A DNA stretch of 64,000 nt, taken from positions 23,723,501-23,787,500 of the forward strand of contig NC_079881.1 in the NCBI RefSeq assembly GCF_029227915.1, given 5' to 3'. The notes below the pieces were generated by a model that worked only from the letters and a program-made list of their open reading frames with translations, had not been told where the DNA came from and made no database searches. Both the position numbers and the translations under genes were made by a program. The DNA comes from Hydractinia symbiolongicarpus (taxonomy: Eukaryota; Cnidaria; Hydrozoa; Anthoathecata; Hydractiniidae). Shown here piece after piece: positions 21,692-33,573 of this stretch; the stretch's first letter is position 1; each line of letters begins with the position of its first letter.

Positions 21692-23914
21692 TTGAAACCA
21701 TATTACGAAATTGATTATGAGGTATGCCCAGTGGAGCCGTTACATGACTGCAAGGGCCACATTAAGAATGTTTGGGATGTACTTCCGGAGGTTTTGAATA
21801 AAAAGAAAAAAGAAGCATTTGAAAATGTATGGAAGTTGCTTTTTTCAATAAAAGATCAGAAGAGGGGGGCAGATTATCGTACATCAACCATCCTAATGTA
21901 TGAACACATGAAAAATGTCAGCCGTACAGAGATTAAAAACTTTCTTCAAACATTGATGGAGTTGGTGAAAATGGCATATCTTCCAGCACAAAAACGGTCT
22001 CCAAAAACCATACTTAGATTATATAATGTAGCTTTCCAACATGCATTATTATGTCAACATATTCTACCAAAACATCCAAAAAAAGTCACACACAGAAAGC
22101 TGTATGGTATCTATTTCCATTCCCTTACTACACATCTACCAGAGATAGCAAGAATAATTTCACCATCATCCTTACATACCGAAAATGAGGAACAACTTTT
22201 CAGCCAAATAAAGAACATCAGCTTGTCAACATCAAGTAGAACACTCAGCTCCATCAGAGACAATAGTATCCTCAGAATACAAATAGAGAAGAAATTTATG
22301 GAGGATACTGCACCTGCTAAATGCAAAGCAAAAAACACATCAATTGTATCCAAATTCAGTCATTGTACAGGTCAGTATAATACAGTAATTTGTATAATGA
22401 AATTTGTGATATTTTGTGTTTTCCAACCTAAACAAAAGGTAGAGCCAATCAAATTCAAGGATTGTTGTTGTGAATAACTGGTTTAAGCCCTTTAAAAATG
22501 CTAATAGAGGTATTTCAAAAGAATAAGCCTTGATTGGTTTTAGAAAAATAATGTATATTACCATTTTTAGCCAATTAAAACTTGGGGCAAGGAAATTAAA
22601 TTGATAACAGTTGAAGCCAGGAGTTTATTTTTTTATAAAAATTATATTTCAGATAATTATGAAGGAACAAAGCTGAATGAAGGTCTCAACCAACGTTTAC
22701 TACAGGCACATCTGGAACGACTGAGTGACTACCTTGAATGCGGAGAAGGAGTATGGTGGCATACTGAAGGAATGTATATAGTATTTCATGATGCTGATTG
22801 TGATCCAGATTTTAGGTGAGCGTAGAAAAAGCTTCAAATGAATAAATTTGAAAGGAAAAAACTTTTGCGGTTTTCCATTTTCGAATTAAAATTCGAGAAA
22901 GCTTATATTTCTGCAACAGTTTTCAGAAAGTCTCATCTGCAAAAGCTTTTGTTGATTCTTCATGCTGAAAAACTTTCAGATTGTGAACTGTAATAAATTT
23001 TTTGCGGTCAATTTGACAACAAAAGTTTAGCTGCATAAAGTATCAACGTTTTTTAAATGTACGGTACATGTGAACATTTAACCAGCCTAAAAACAAATAA
23101 GAAGTGAACGAAATTACTCTAATGAATGTTGACGGGAGACAAAAAAATTATAAATCCAATGCCACTCAACATGTAGATTTTCTTTCATAGAAATGAAGGA
23201 CGGAGGATGATGAGTTTCACAGAAAACTCTATGATATCTATTTACCCATACTTGGAAAGGTAAGGAAATGTTTTCATTACTATTATTTTAATCACAAAAC
23301 ATGTGTTCCTAGTTGATAATGTACCCTGCAGTGTCTGTATGATTTAGAGACAACTTTCTCTTTTTTTAAGATGCTGGAGAAACATTATCGAGAATAAGGT
23401 TGAAATACCGTTAAAAGATATTGTTATATTCAATGAAAATGGCGACTTCCTAAATCGCATTGAACAACACCAAGTTCAGGGGGATGTGGCGAATACGATA
23501 CTGAAAAATAATCCAGTCATTGAACAAAATGAAGAAGAAAGTTCACAAGAAGAAGAAGAAGTACCAGAGGAACCACCAGAGATGGATTTGATGCTGGAAG
23601 AGAGGAAAAGTGTTGTTGAAGAAGTACATGACGGCGTAAAAGAAATTCCAAGTGAAGTAGATTTTCAATGCGAACAGAAAAACAAACCCACAACCCAAAG
23701 AAGATCACAGCTGAAAACGAGGGTGGCAAAAGTAGTATACAGGGTTCTTGGTGATGGCTATTCAAAGCAGTTGGAATTGTTTGATAACCATCATATTCTT
23801 TTCAAAAATGAGAAGTACGAAAGCTCAAGAAAAATACGTCAAAAAATTCTTCCAACTCTACAAAATAAAGTAAGAGTAAAAATGATGTATTATGAAGAAG
23901 CAGTCAATGCCTAG
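21692..23914 (+). CDS. Intact four-exon 3' half of a repeat-family protein
   Basis: Exons 21692-22370, 22653-22815, 23191-23259 and 23371-23914 join in phase (679+163+69+544 = 1,455 nt) with GT-AG introns and end in TAG. Key strings are YEVCPVEPLHDCKGHIKNVW, RSPKTILRLYN, KLYGIYFHSL, a RIISPSSLHTENEEQLF segment with IKNISLSTSS, and later CWRNIIENKVEIPL. The last exon has a Glu-rich run (about 23,525-23,620). I associate EPLHDxKGH followed by HxEEEQxF-like strings with a widespread repeat-associated family of unknown class in invertebrates, possibly transposase-derived. Upstream stops mean the annotated ATG at 21,692 is only the first available start, not a proven one. Confidence 0.6.
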
Positions 23915-24277
23915 GAAAAGGATTTCTTTTAAAAAAATGAGAAAATACCCTCACTGAGTGAGATCGAAAAAGATGTCAACCATTACGAAAATTACAAACA
24001 GCTTCTTCGTTGTAAAAATATGATGAAGTTTTGGGGTTTGAAAATATAGTTGACATACAAACCATTACCTGTACATAATTTTTATAAGCAGATCTTTCTT
24101 TCAAACTTCCAGCCAGCCAGCCTTCGCTTAGATCTTCGTTGATTTGATTTCATAAATCTTTGTCTCGGTAGCCGGATTCAACATGTTTTCGACACGTCGA
24201 CAAAAACAATGAGGACGCTGATCAGAGGATCGCGGGCGGTATGAAATTTTTTGACGCGCCTTAACTCGCCCGAGTGT

Positions 24278-26437
24278 TGGACTTAATTGAACTGATTGTG
24301 GACTTTGACCTTATAAATGTGATAAATAAGCCAGTTTGACTACAAGAAATAACGTTGATCTTAATTTGACATGATTGCTGGAACTCAGCGATTACACTGG
24401 GTGCTGTTGTAGCACTTTATTTGAAAATTAAGATAAATAAATCATTTTTTACTGTGGGAGCAATCCTAGCCGTTAATTCGCGGTGAAGAAATAGAGAGAG
24501 TTTCAAATACTACATTTCATTGACTTTCTAACGGTGTCAAGCCGTTTGAGTTACAACGGTTGCGTCACATTTTCGTACCAACATGTATTTAGGGATGTTT
24601 CTCTGATAATACTAGGTTGTATCGCTTTTAACAGTGAAACGATTGAATGTGGCACTTAAATGAACTGATTTTGGACTGTGACCTGATAAGTGTGATAAGT
24701 GAGACAATTGGACTCCAAGAAGTAACATTCTTCATAATTTGACATGATTGCCGAAACTCAGCGATTACACTGGGCGCTGTGGTAGCGCTTCATTTAAAAA
24801 TTAAGAAAAGAAAGTCATTTTTTACTGTGGGACCAATCCTAGCCGTTAGCGCGCGCTGAAGAAATAGCGACAGGTTCAAAAACTACATTTCATTGAATTT
24901 CTAACGGTGTCAGTCCGTTTGAGTTACAACGGTTGGGTCACATATTCGTACTAACATGTATTTAGCGATATTTTTCTGATATTACTAGGTTGCATCGCTT
25001 TTAACAGTGAAACGATTGACTGTGGGACTTAATGAACTAACTTTAGACTGTGACCTGATAAATGAGACAATTGGACCCCAAGAAATAACATTCTTCTTAA
25101 TTTGACGTGATTGCCGGAATTCAGCGATTGCACAGGGCGCTGTGGTAGCGCTTCATTTAAAAATTTAGATAAATACGTCATTCTTTATCGTAGGACGAAT
25201 CCTAGCCGTTATCGCGCGCTGAAGAGATAGCGACAGTTTCAAAAACCACACTTCATTGACTTTCTACCGGTATCAATCCGCTTCAGTTACAATGTTTGCG
25301 TGACATATTCGTACCAACTTGTATTTAGCCATATTTTTTTCATATTACTAGGTTGCATTGCTTCTAACAGTGAAACGATTGACTGTGGGACTTAATTGAA
25401 CTGATTGTGGACTTTGATCTTATAAATGTGATAAATAAGCCAGTGTGACTACAAGAAATACCGTTGCTCTTAACTTGATATGATTGATGGAACTCAGCGA
25501 TTACACTGGGCGCTGTTGTAGCGCTTTATTTAAAAATTAAGATAAATAAGTCATTTTTTACTGTGGGACTAATCCTAGCCGTTATTTCGCGCTGAAGAAG
25601 TAGAGACAGTTTCCAAAACAACATCTCAATGACTTTCTAACGGTGTCAATCCGTTTGAGTTACAACGGTTGCGTCACATATTCGTACCAACATGTGTTTA
25701 GATATTTTTTTCCGATATTACTAAGTTGTATCGCTTTTAACAGTGGAACGATTGCCTGTGGAACTTAATTGAACTAACTTTGGAGTGTGACCTTATAAAT
25801 GTCACAAGTGAGTCAACTGGACTCCAAGAAATAACATTCTTCTTAATTTGACATGATTGCCGGAACTCAGCGATTACACTGGGCGCTGTGATAGTGCTTC
25901 ATTTAAAAATTTAGACCGATAAGTCATTCTTTACTGGGGGACCAATCCTCGCCGTTATTGCGCGCTGAAGAAATAGCAACAGTTTCAAAAACTACATTTC
26001 ATTGACTTCCTAACGGTGTCAGTCCGTTTGAGTTACAACGGTTGGGTCACATATTCGTACAAACATGTATTTAGCGATATTTTTCTGATATAACTAGGTT
26101 GCATCGCTTTTAACAGTGAAACGATTGACTGTATGACTTAATTGAATTAAATTTGGACTGTGACCTGATAAATGTGATAAATGAGAAAATTGGACCCCAA
26201 GAATAAAAATCTTCTTAATTTGACGTGATTGCCGGAACTCAGCGATTGCACTTGGCGCTGTGGTAGCGCTTCACTTTAAAACTTAGATAAATAAGTCATT
26301 TTTTGCTGTGGGACCAATCCTGGCCGTTAGCACGCGCTGAGTAAGTAGGAACAGTTTCCAAAACTACATTTCATTGACTTTCTAGTAGTATAAATTCGTT
26401 TGAGTTACAAAGGTTGCGTCAATTATTCGTACGAACA
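24278..26437. repeat. 372-bp satellite array, block 2
   Basis: About 5.8 monomers in the same orientation as block 1, with variants such as GTTGGGTCACATATTCGTAC and ATTTTTCTGATATTACTAGG. The block is interrupted at about 26,437 in the middle of the string TTCGTACGAACA by a plus-strand LINE; the monomer resumes at 29,661 with AACATGTGTTTAG. It is noncoding. Confidence 0.95.
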
Positions 26438-26449
26438 CGGTTTCTTGGG

Positions 26450-27934
26450 GTGTTCCGTAACTTTAAGTGATGTCTCAAACAAGGAGCAAGATGGATTTTC
26501 TAATGAATGTGATTTAGAAAATGCTAAACATTTGCGGCTTAAGCATCCGAATAATCCTTTGCTTTGCTATTTAAACTTAAATAGCTTAAGGAGCAAGATA
26601 GTAGATGTTCGCGAAGTTGTAACAAAAATATCACCAGATTACTTTGTTTTGGCAGAAACTAAATTAAACCTTGAATTTCCGTCTGCTCAATTTGATATTG
26701 AAAATTATGAAATACGAAACAGAAGGGACAGGGATAAAAATGGAGGGGGACTTATTGAATACGTCAAAAAAGGGCTGATTTGTAAGCAATTATCGAACCT
26801 TGAGCCAAAGAAAAATGAAGTTATTTGTTCTGAGATTACAGTGAGAAAAAAAAATGGGCCATTTTTAGTGTATATAGATCACCAGAATCTTCTAACTAAA
26901 GTAACTTTTTCATTAAGGTAGAACGCTCACTTGATTTGGCTTTCAAAACTTATGATAATGTTGTAGTCATGGGCGATATAAATATTGATTGTGATGACTC
27001 AAGTTCGACAGGTTTTGACAGTTTTACAACTTTTTGCGAAACCTACAATTTAAAAAATTTAAAAAAACAAAAAACATGTTTCAGAAATACTCGTGCATCA
27101 CGAATAGATGTGTTTTTAACAAATAAACATGCATGTTTCCATAATTCTAAATCTTTTGAAACTGGACTTAGTGACCACCACTATATGATTTCTACTTTTA
27201 TGAAGACTTTTTTAGTACGTTTAAAATCGAAAGAGATATCGTATAGGTGTTTTAAAAAATTTTATGAGCAAGTTTTTCTTGAAGAAGTGAGGAGCACAGA
27301 TTTTTGTTGTGATAACATAGATCCAAATGAAAGTTATGAGAACCTTGTACTGAAATTTCGAAATATAATTGATAAACATGCACCTATAAAAATTAAATTA
27401 GTTCGGGGTAACGAAGCCCCGTTTATGAATAAAAAATTACGAAAAGCAATTTACACAAGATCTCGTCTTAAAAACAATTTTAACAAAAATCGAACAGATG
27501 AAAATAGGGCAAAATATCAAAAACAAAGAAATAAGTGTGTTAGTATGAGACGACAGGCGATTAAAGAGCATTTTAAAAGTGTTATGGAGGGTGGCACTAT
27601 TCAAAATAAGAAATTTGGGAGCACTGTTAAACATTTCCTTACTAACAAATCAGGTAAGAGCTCTAATGAAATTATGATTGTTCACGATGATATTATAGTA
27701 ACGGATGAAAATAAATTAGCGGAAATTTTCAATGAAGAGTACATACATATAGTTGAAAAATATAGTGGAGTTAAACCAGTGTCGCTACGAAATTATCAAT
27801 CTGAAAATAGAAATGAAGTTATCTCAAAGATTCTGGAAACATTTAAAAATCACCCTAGTATTCTTGAAATTAAAAATTCACTAATTGATCAAAATAATGA
27901 AATGTTGTTTAACTTTAAGGAAGTCTCGGAAAAT
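26450..27934 (+). pseudogene. LINE 1 APE-like endonuclease and connector
   Basis: Endonuclease motifs appear in order: LNLNSLRSK (Asn box), LAETKL (catalytic-type Glu), RDKNGGGLIEYVKKGL, GDINID, RIDVFLTN and GLSDHHYM (SDH box). Reading continues from the first to the second frame across a shift at about 26,905, where FIKVERSLDLAFK would be expected to run on. Downstream RGNEAPFMNKKLRKAIYTRS and a basic segment form the connector to the reverse transcriptase. The enzyme would nick the target DNA to prime reverse transcription. This copy cannot make it intact. Confidence 0.85.
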
Positions 27935-27937
27935 TAA

Positions 27938-29458
27938 GTCTCTAAACTTTTCGGGGATCTAAAAGTAGGTGTGGCATCTGGAGAGGACAAGATATCGGCT
28001 AAAATGGTGAAGTTAGCTAAACCTTTTTTGATAAAACCCTTAACAAATGCCATTAACAACAGTATTTGTCTTTCTGTTTTTCCGAGGAGAGCCAAACGCG
28101 CTACTGTATCCCCTAGTGATAAAGGTGGGAAAGATAAATTATGTGTAAACAACTATAGACCAGTCAGCATTTTCAATATATTTTCAAAATTTTATGAGAG
28201 AATAATTAAATCTCAAATGGTTGATTATATTGATAAAAAACTTTCAGAATTTTTATCAGCCTATAGGGAATCATATGGCACACAACATGTACTTATAAGA
28301 TTATTGGAAGAATGGAAACAAAAATTAGATAAACATTACGTAGTTGGTGCAGTTTTAATGGATTTATCTAAAGCTTTTGATTGCGTGCCTCATGATTTAC
28401 TTATTGATAAATTAAATGCCTATGGCTTTAGCCAGGATGCCCTACTTCTAATTTTATCGTACCTTTCTGACAGAGAGCAATCTACCCGCATAAATAATCA
28501 GCATAGTCTTTTCCAATTAATTCTGTCTGGAGTACCCCAAGGATCAATTTTAGGACCTATTTTATTTAACATTTTTATTAATGACTTTATTTATTTTATT
28601 AAAAAAGCCAGTGTACACAATTATGCTGATGACAATTCCCTTTCTGCTTTCTCAAACTCAATTTCAAACTTAATTAAACTTTTAGAATGTGAATCTAATA
28701 TAGCACTAGTGTGGTTGAAAAATAACAAAATGATGGCGAATCCAAAAAAATTTCAATCAATCATTGTCACCAGAGATAAATGTAACAATTGTGATTTAGT
28801 GGTAAAAATTGGTGACAAGTTAATTAAAACAGAAAGCGAAGTTAAATTACTAGGAGTGACCATTGATAATGGATTGAATTTCGACTCTCACATTTCTAAA
28901 CTTATCAAAAAATCATCAGCACAATTAAATGCACTGTTTAGACTTAGCACGTTTTTATCTCACAAAGCCAAATTAGCGCTGGTACAAAGTTTTATATACT
29001 CTAACTTTAATTATTGCCCTTTAGTATGGAATTTCTCTTCATATAAGTCTTTGTTAAAGATTGAACAAATTCAGAAGAGAGCTTTGCGTTTCTTATTAAA
29101 TGATAATGATAGTACTTACGACGAACTCCTTTTGAAAGCAGGAAAATACTAAATGACCGTCTATAGACTTAAAACATTATGTACAGAAATATATAAGACT
29201 TTGCACGAACTCAATCCGACATACATTAAAGATATCTTTAAATTTCATGGGAGTGGTAGATCAGTGAGATCACAAAATTTTAATAATTTAACAGTCCCAA
29301 ATATAGATACCGTTAGTTTTGGAACAAAAAGTCTCTCTTCCCTGGGGCCAAAAATATGGAATAAATAGAAGAGTCTCTTAGTACTTTTAAAAATGCGATC
29401 AAAAGTTGGAATGAAAGTAAATGTTTTTGTGAGGTATGTGAATTGTCCCAAACACGCT
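27938..29458 (+). pseudogene. LINE 1 reverse transcriptase and C-terminus
   Basis: Reverse transcriptase motifs are FRPVS-like NYRPVSIFNIFSKFYE, DLSKAFDCVPHDLL, SGVPQGSILGPILFNIFIND and the active-site YADDNSLS, all intact. The thumb and C-terminal region (RALRFLLN, then SLGPKIWN) is followed by IKSWNESKCFCEVCEL in a shifted frame. An in-frame TAA at 29,150 interrupts between AGKY and MTVYRL, and another at 27,935 separates it from the connector. The polymerase would copy its own RNA at the nicked target. The motifs are well preserved, so inactivation is fairly recent. Confidence 0.88.
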
Positions 29459-29660
29459 TTTAGTTAAATTTTACTCTTTTTTTTATATAAAATTTAAAAA
29501 TTTTCTCTCATTTAATTAATATTATTTAATACTATTTCTATTTGCACTTTAATTTCAGTCAGTTTTGATTAGCACTACTTTTTAGAGCTATGCATATAAT
29601 TTTTCTTTTCACGAAACTTGTATATAATGTACCGACTATAAATAAATTTACAAACAAACA

Positions 29661-30929
29661 AACATGTGTTTAGATATTTTTTTCCGATATTACTAAGTTG
29701 TATCGCTTTTAACAGTGTAACGATTGACTGTGGGACTTAATTGAATTCATTCTGGACTGTGACCTTATAAATGTGATAAGTGAGCCAACTGGACCACAAA
29801 AAATAACATTGTTCTTAATTTGAAATGATTGCTGGAATTCAGCGATTACACTGGGCGCTGTGGTAGCGCTTCATTTAAAAATTTAGATAAATAAGTCATT
29901 TTTCACTGTGGGACCAACCTGGCCGTTAGCACGCGCTGAATAAATAGGAACAGTTTCCAACACTACATTTCATCGAATTTCTAGCGGTATAAATTCGTTT
30001 GAGTTACAACGGTTGCGTCACATATTCGTACCAACATGTATTGAGCGATAGTGTTCGGATATTACTAGGTTGCATCGCTTTTAACAGTGAAACGTTTGAC
30101 TGTGGGACTTAATTGAACTGAGTGTGGACCTTGACCTTATAAATGTGATAAATAAGCCAGCTGGACTACAAGAAATAACGTTGTTCTTAATTTGACATGA
30201 TTGCTGGAAGTCCGCGATTACACTGGGCGCTGTGGTAGCGCTTTATTTAAAAATTAAGATAAATAAATCATTTTTTACTGTGGGACTAATCCTAGCCGTT
30301 AGTTCGAGCTGAAGAAATAGAGACAGTTTCAAAAACTACATTTCATCGACTTTCTAACGGTGTCAGTTCGTTTGAGTTACAACAGTTGCGTCACATAATC
30401 GTACCAACATGTAGTTAGTGATTTTTTTCCGATATTACTAAGTTGTATCGCTTTTAACGGTAAAACGACTGCCTGTGGAACTTAATTGAACTAACTTTGG
30501 ATTGAGACCTTATAAATGTCATCAGTGAGTCAACTGGACTCCAAGAAATAACATTCTTCATTATTTGACATGATTGCCGGAACTCAGCGATTACACTGGG
30601 CGCTGTGAAAGTGCTTCACTTAAAAATTTAGATAGATAAGTCATTCTTTACTGTAGGACCAATCCTCGCCGTTATTGCGCGCTGAAGAAATAGCAACAGT
30701 TTTACAAACTACATTTCATTGACTTCCTAACGGTGTCAGTCCGTTTGAGTTACATGTATTTAGCGATATTTTTCTGATATTACTAGGTTGCATCGCTTTT
30801 AACAGTGAAACGATTGACTGTGGGACTTAATTGAATTAAATTTGGACTGGGACCTGATAAATGTGATAAATGAGACAATTGCACCCCAAGAATTAACAAT
30901 CTTCTTAATTTGACGTGATTGCCGGACCT
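29661..30929. repeat. 372-bp satellite array, block 3
   Basis: About 3.4 monomers between the two LINEs, same orientation as the rest. At 30,735 a deletion of about 34 bases joins GAGTTACA directly to TGTATTTAG, apparently across the shared ACA. The block stops at about 30,929 after GCCGGACCTC, where the minus-strand LINE begins. Confidence 0.95.
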
Positions 30930-33573
30930 CTTCATCTTCTTCTTCTTAATTTATTTAACGTCGGAGAAATAACTATGTACATATAGCTTCCTGATATAAA
31001 TAAATAAATAAATAAATAAATAAATACATACTTATAAATATACAGGAAACTAATCAAATCCGAGAAAAATTTGTTTATAGTTTTATGAAAAATGTATAAA
31101 AATTATGAAAAATTATTTAAATAGACCGAGTGACTGAAATCATACTCCTTTAGTTTCGTTTTAAATTTTTTAAGGCTGTTACAACTTTTCAATTCGGAAG
31201 GTAAAGTATTCCAAATTTTAGGGCCCAATGAGCGAAGACATTTTTCCCCAAAATTTTTAGTATTAAAGTTCAATGTTTTAAGATTATTTAAATATTGACT
31301 TTGTACTGACCTGGTTGTTTCGCTGCGTTGAAAGATGTCTAACATAAATGGCGGATTTAAATTATTAAGAAATTTAAAAATCTCTATACATAGATTTCGT
31401 ATTCGCATAATTTTCATGTAGTTACTTTTGTTCTTGCTAGAAATGTACTTTTCTTTTCTCTCTGAATATCCGCTATCTACAAATTTTAGGGCTCGCTTAT
31501 GGAGTTTTTCGACCCTAGAAAGTGATTTTGAAGATGATAAATTCCAAATAAGTGGACAGTAGTTAAAGTTTGAATACACAAAACTTTCTGCTAAGACACT
31601 CTTAGCTTTAAAAGGAAGTATGTTTTTAAATCTATACAAAGCATTTAGTTGCGCAGATGCTTTCTTGCAAACCTCATTTAAGTGCTGATCAAATCTAAGG
31701 TTATTGTCAATTTTAACTCTTAACAGTTTGACTGTGTCTTGCGAATATATGTTTTTATCTCCGATTCTTATCAGTGTACTACTTGTGTTTCTATCCTATC
31801 CTTGCTGATTATAATGCATTGAAATTTGTCAGGGTTAGCAATCATTTTATTTTCATGTAGCCATGCTAATGCCTGCTCAGACTCACCTTCTAAAATTTTA
31901 ATGAGGTTTGGAATTGAATTGGAAAAGCTTGACAATGTATTATCATCAGCATAGTTGTGTAGGTCACTTCTGGTTATAAAAAGAAAAATATCGTTAAGAA
32001 AAATATTAAAAATTATCGGCCCTAAGATTGATCCATGCGGAACACCTGAAAGAATCATTTGGAAAAGACTGTAGTGTCCGTTTATACGAGTAGATTGTTC
32101 TCTATTTGTTAGGTATGACAGGACAAATTTCAGGGCATTAATTTCAAATCCATATGCCCCAAGTTTAGCGATTAGTAAATCATGTGGCACGCAATCGAAT
32201 GCTTTTGATAGATCCGTTAAGACTGCACTAACCACGTAATTCTTATCAAGTTTTTTTTCCATTCTTCCAGTAAACGAATTAAGACATGCTGTGTGTTATA
32301 GTTTTTCCGATAGGCCGACAAAAAATATTGAAAGTTTCGATTCTATGAAAGACATGATTTGATCCTTCATTATGTTTTCATAGAATTTTGAAAATACATT
32401 CAACACACTGACAGGTCTAAAATTTTTAATGCTATGTTTGCCTTTACCTCCTTTGTCAAGAGGTGCTACCGTTGCACGTTTGGCTCCATCGGGAAAAATA
32501 TTCAATTTTATGCTGCTGTTTATAGCATTTTTCAATGGGCCAATCAGATATTCACTAGCTAACTTCACAAGCTTTGGGGGTATTTTGTCTCTTCCTGGAG
32601 AGGAATTTATGTTTAAATTAGTAAAAAGTTTTTTGATTGTGTTGTCATCTACCTCCTCAAAGTTAAAAAAAAATATATTTTCGTTGCAGGCTTTAATTTT
32701 GACAATACTCGGATGACTCTCGTATGTTTTAATTATCTCATTAATTAGTCTCTCTTTGTCTAAGGAATTTCGATAATCAATTGATATTGGCTTGGTTCCA
32801 CTACTTTTTTCTACAATGTTCATTAAATAATTCTGCAAGCTCACTGTCATTGGTTATCTGAGCACCATCTTTGATAATCATAATGTTATCATTGTTCAAA
32901 CCACTTTTATTGGTTATAAACGGCTTGATAGTTTTCCAAAAAGTTTTATTTTCTACAATCTCAGAATCTATAACATTTTTAAAATACATTTTTATGGCTT
33001 TCTTTCTGAGTCCAACACACTTATTTCGTTGTTTTTTATAGTTAATCTTGTTTTCTTCAGTAGGATCTTTATTGTATCGGTTGTTAAATCTTGACCTGGT
33101 ATAAATGGCTTGCCTAAGTTCTTTATTCATAAAAGGTGCTTCATTTCCCCTGAGCAGTTTCTGTTTTAAAGGGGCATGCTTTTCAATAATAGAACTAAAC
33201 GTTTTTGTCAAGTTGTCGTAATTTGAAGCAGGGTCATTTTCATTAAAATCAAAAGGTGTATTCCTAACATCAGAAAGAAACTTTCTCTTATCAAACTTTC
33301 TGTTACTTGTATAAACAATTACTTTTGGTTTCAATCTTACCAGATGAGATCTTAGGAAAGTTGTAATCATCAGATGATGGTCACTAAGTCCAGTCTTAGT
33401 AACCATAGTGTTTTAAAAAGACCTTTGTTTATTTGTTAAAATAACATCAATTGATGTTCCTTGTTCACTTGCAAAACATGTTTTGTCTTTGACTAAGTTT
33501 TTTAGGTCAAAAGTATCGAGAAGTTATGTAATGATAATTTATTGTTTCATTTTTATTATGAGTATCAATGTTT
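30930..33573 (-). mobile_element. LINE retrotransposon 2, minus strand, 5' truncated and inactive
   Basis: Second LINE, opposite in orientation to the first and related but not identical. Its 3' end (left) carries an (ATTT)n tail, seen as AAATAAATAAAT at about 31,000-31,026. The satellite reads ACCTC before it (30,925-30,929) and ACCTC after it (33,574-33,578), a plausible 5-bp target duplication. The 5' end is truncated within the endonuclease. Several frameshifts and stops break the coding region. Confidence 0.88.
31103..33571 (-). pseudogene. LINE 2 endonuclease C-terminus and reverse transcriptase
   Basis: Read from the right, the fragments are FDLKNLVKDKTCF, SIDVILTNKQ and, after a stop, GLSDHHLMI (endonuclease end), RGNEAPFMNKELRQAIYTRS (connector), NFRPVSVLNVFSKFYE, DLSKAFDCVPHDLL, SGVPHGSILGPIIFNIFLND and YADDNTLS (reverse transcriptase), then LGPKIWNTLPSELKSC and a short C-terminus. 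SGVPQGS is changed to SGVPHGS, a substitution of a near-invariant Gln in the nucleotide-binding region. Frames shift near 32,830, 32,290 and 31,780. The C-terminus lacks the WNxSxCxCxxC end found in LINE 1, so they belong to separate subfamilies. Confidence 0.85.

Larger units (their letters stand above)
20845..24277 (+). mobile_element. Gene-bearing insertion within the satellite
   Basis: Non-satellite DNA of about 3.4 kb separates two satellite stretches. The satellite phrase GGACTTAATTGAACTGATT with CCTTATAAATGTGA occurs immediately left (about 20,801-20,844) and again immediately right (from about 24,279), so the insert is bracketed by about 45 bases of the same monomer region. No terminal inverted repeats were recognised. 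The right 200 bases (about 24,080-24,277) are less AT-rich and noncoding. The insert encodes a repeat-family protein described separately. It could be a DNA transposon, a captured gene, or an ancestral gene engulfed by satellite expansion. Confidence 0.6.
26438..29660 (+). mobile_element. LINE retrotransposon 1, 5' truncated and inactive
   Basis: An APE-endonuclease plus reverse transcriptase element without an RNase H domain, so of the CR1/L2/jockey-like group. It begins abruptly inside the satellite after GTACGAACA and ends in a (CAAA)n-like tail (ATTTACAAACAAACAAACA) where the satellite resumes with AACATGTG. A short AACA target duplication is possible but ambiguous because of the tail. 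The coding region is broken by frameshifts near 26,905 and 29,365 and by in-frame stops at 27,935 and 29,150. The 3' noncoding region is about 200 bases. Confidence 0.9.

Noticed and set aside
26400-26437. Start of the LINE endonuclease ORF at the first ATG-like codon in this frame
   Set aside because: The first dozen codons are satellite sequence read through by chance. The LINE begins at about 26,438 and is 5' truncated.
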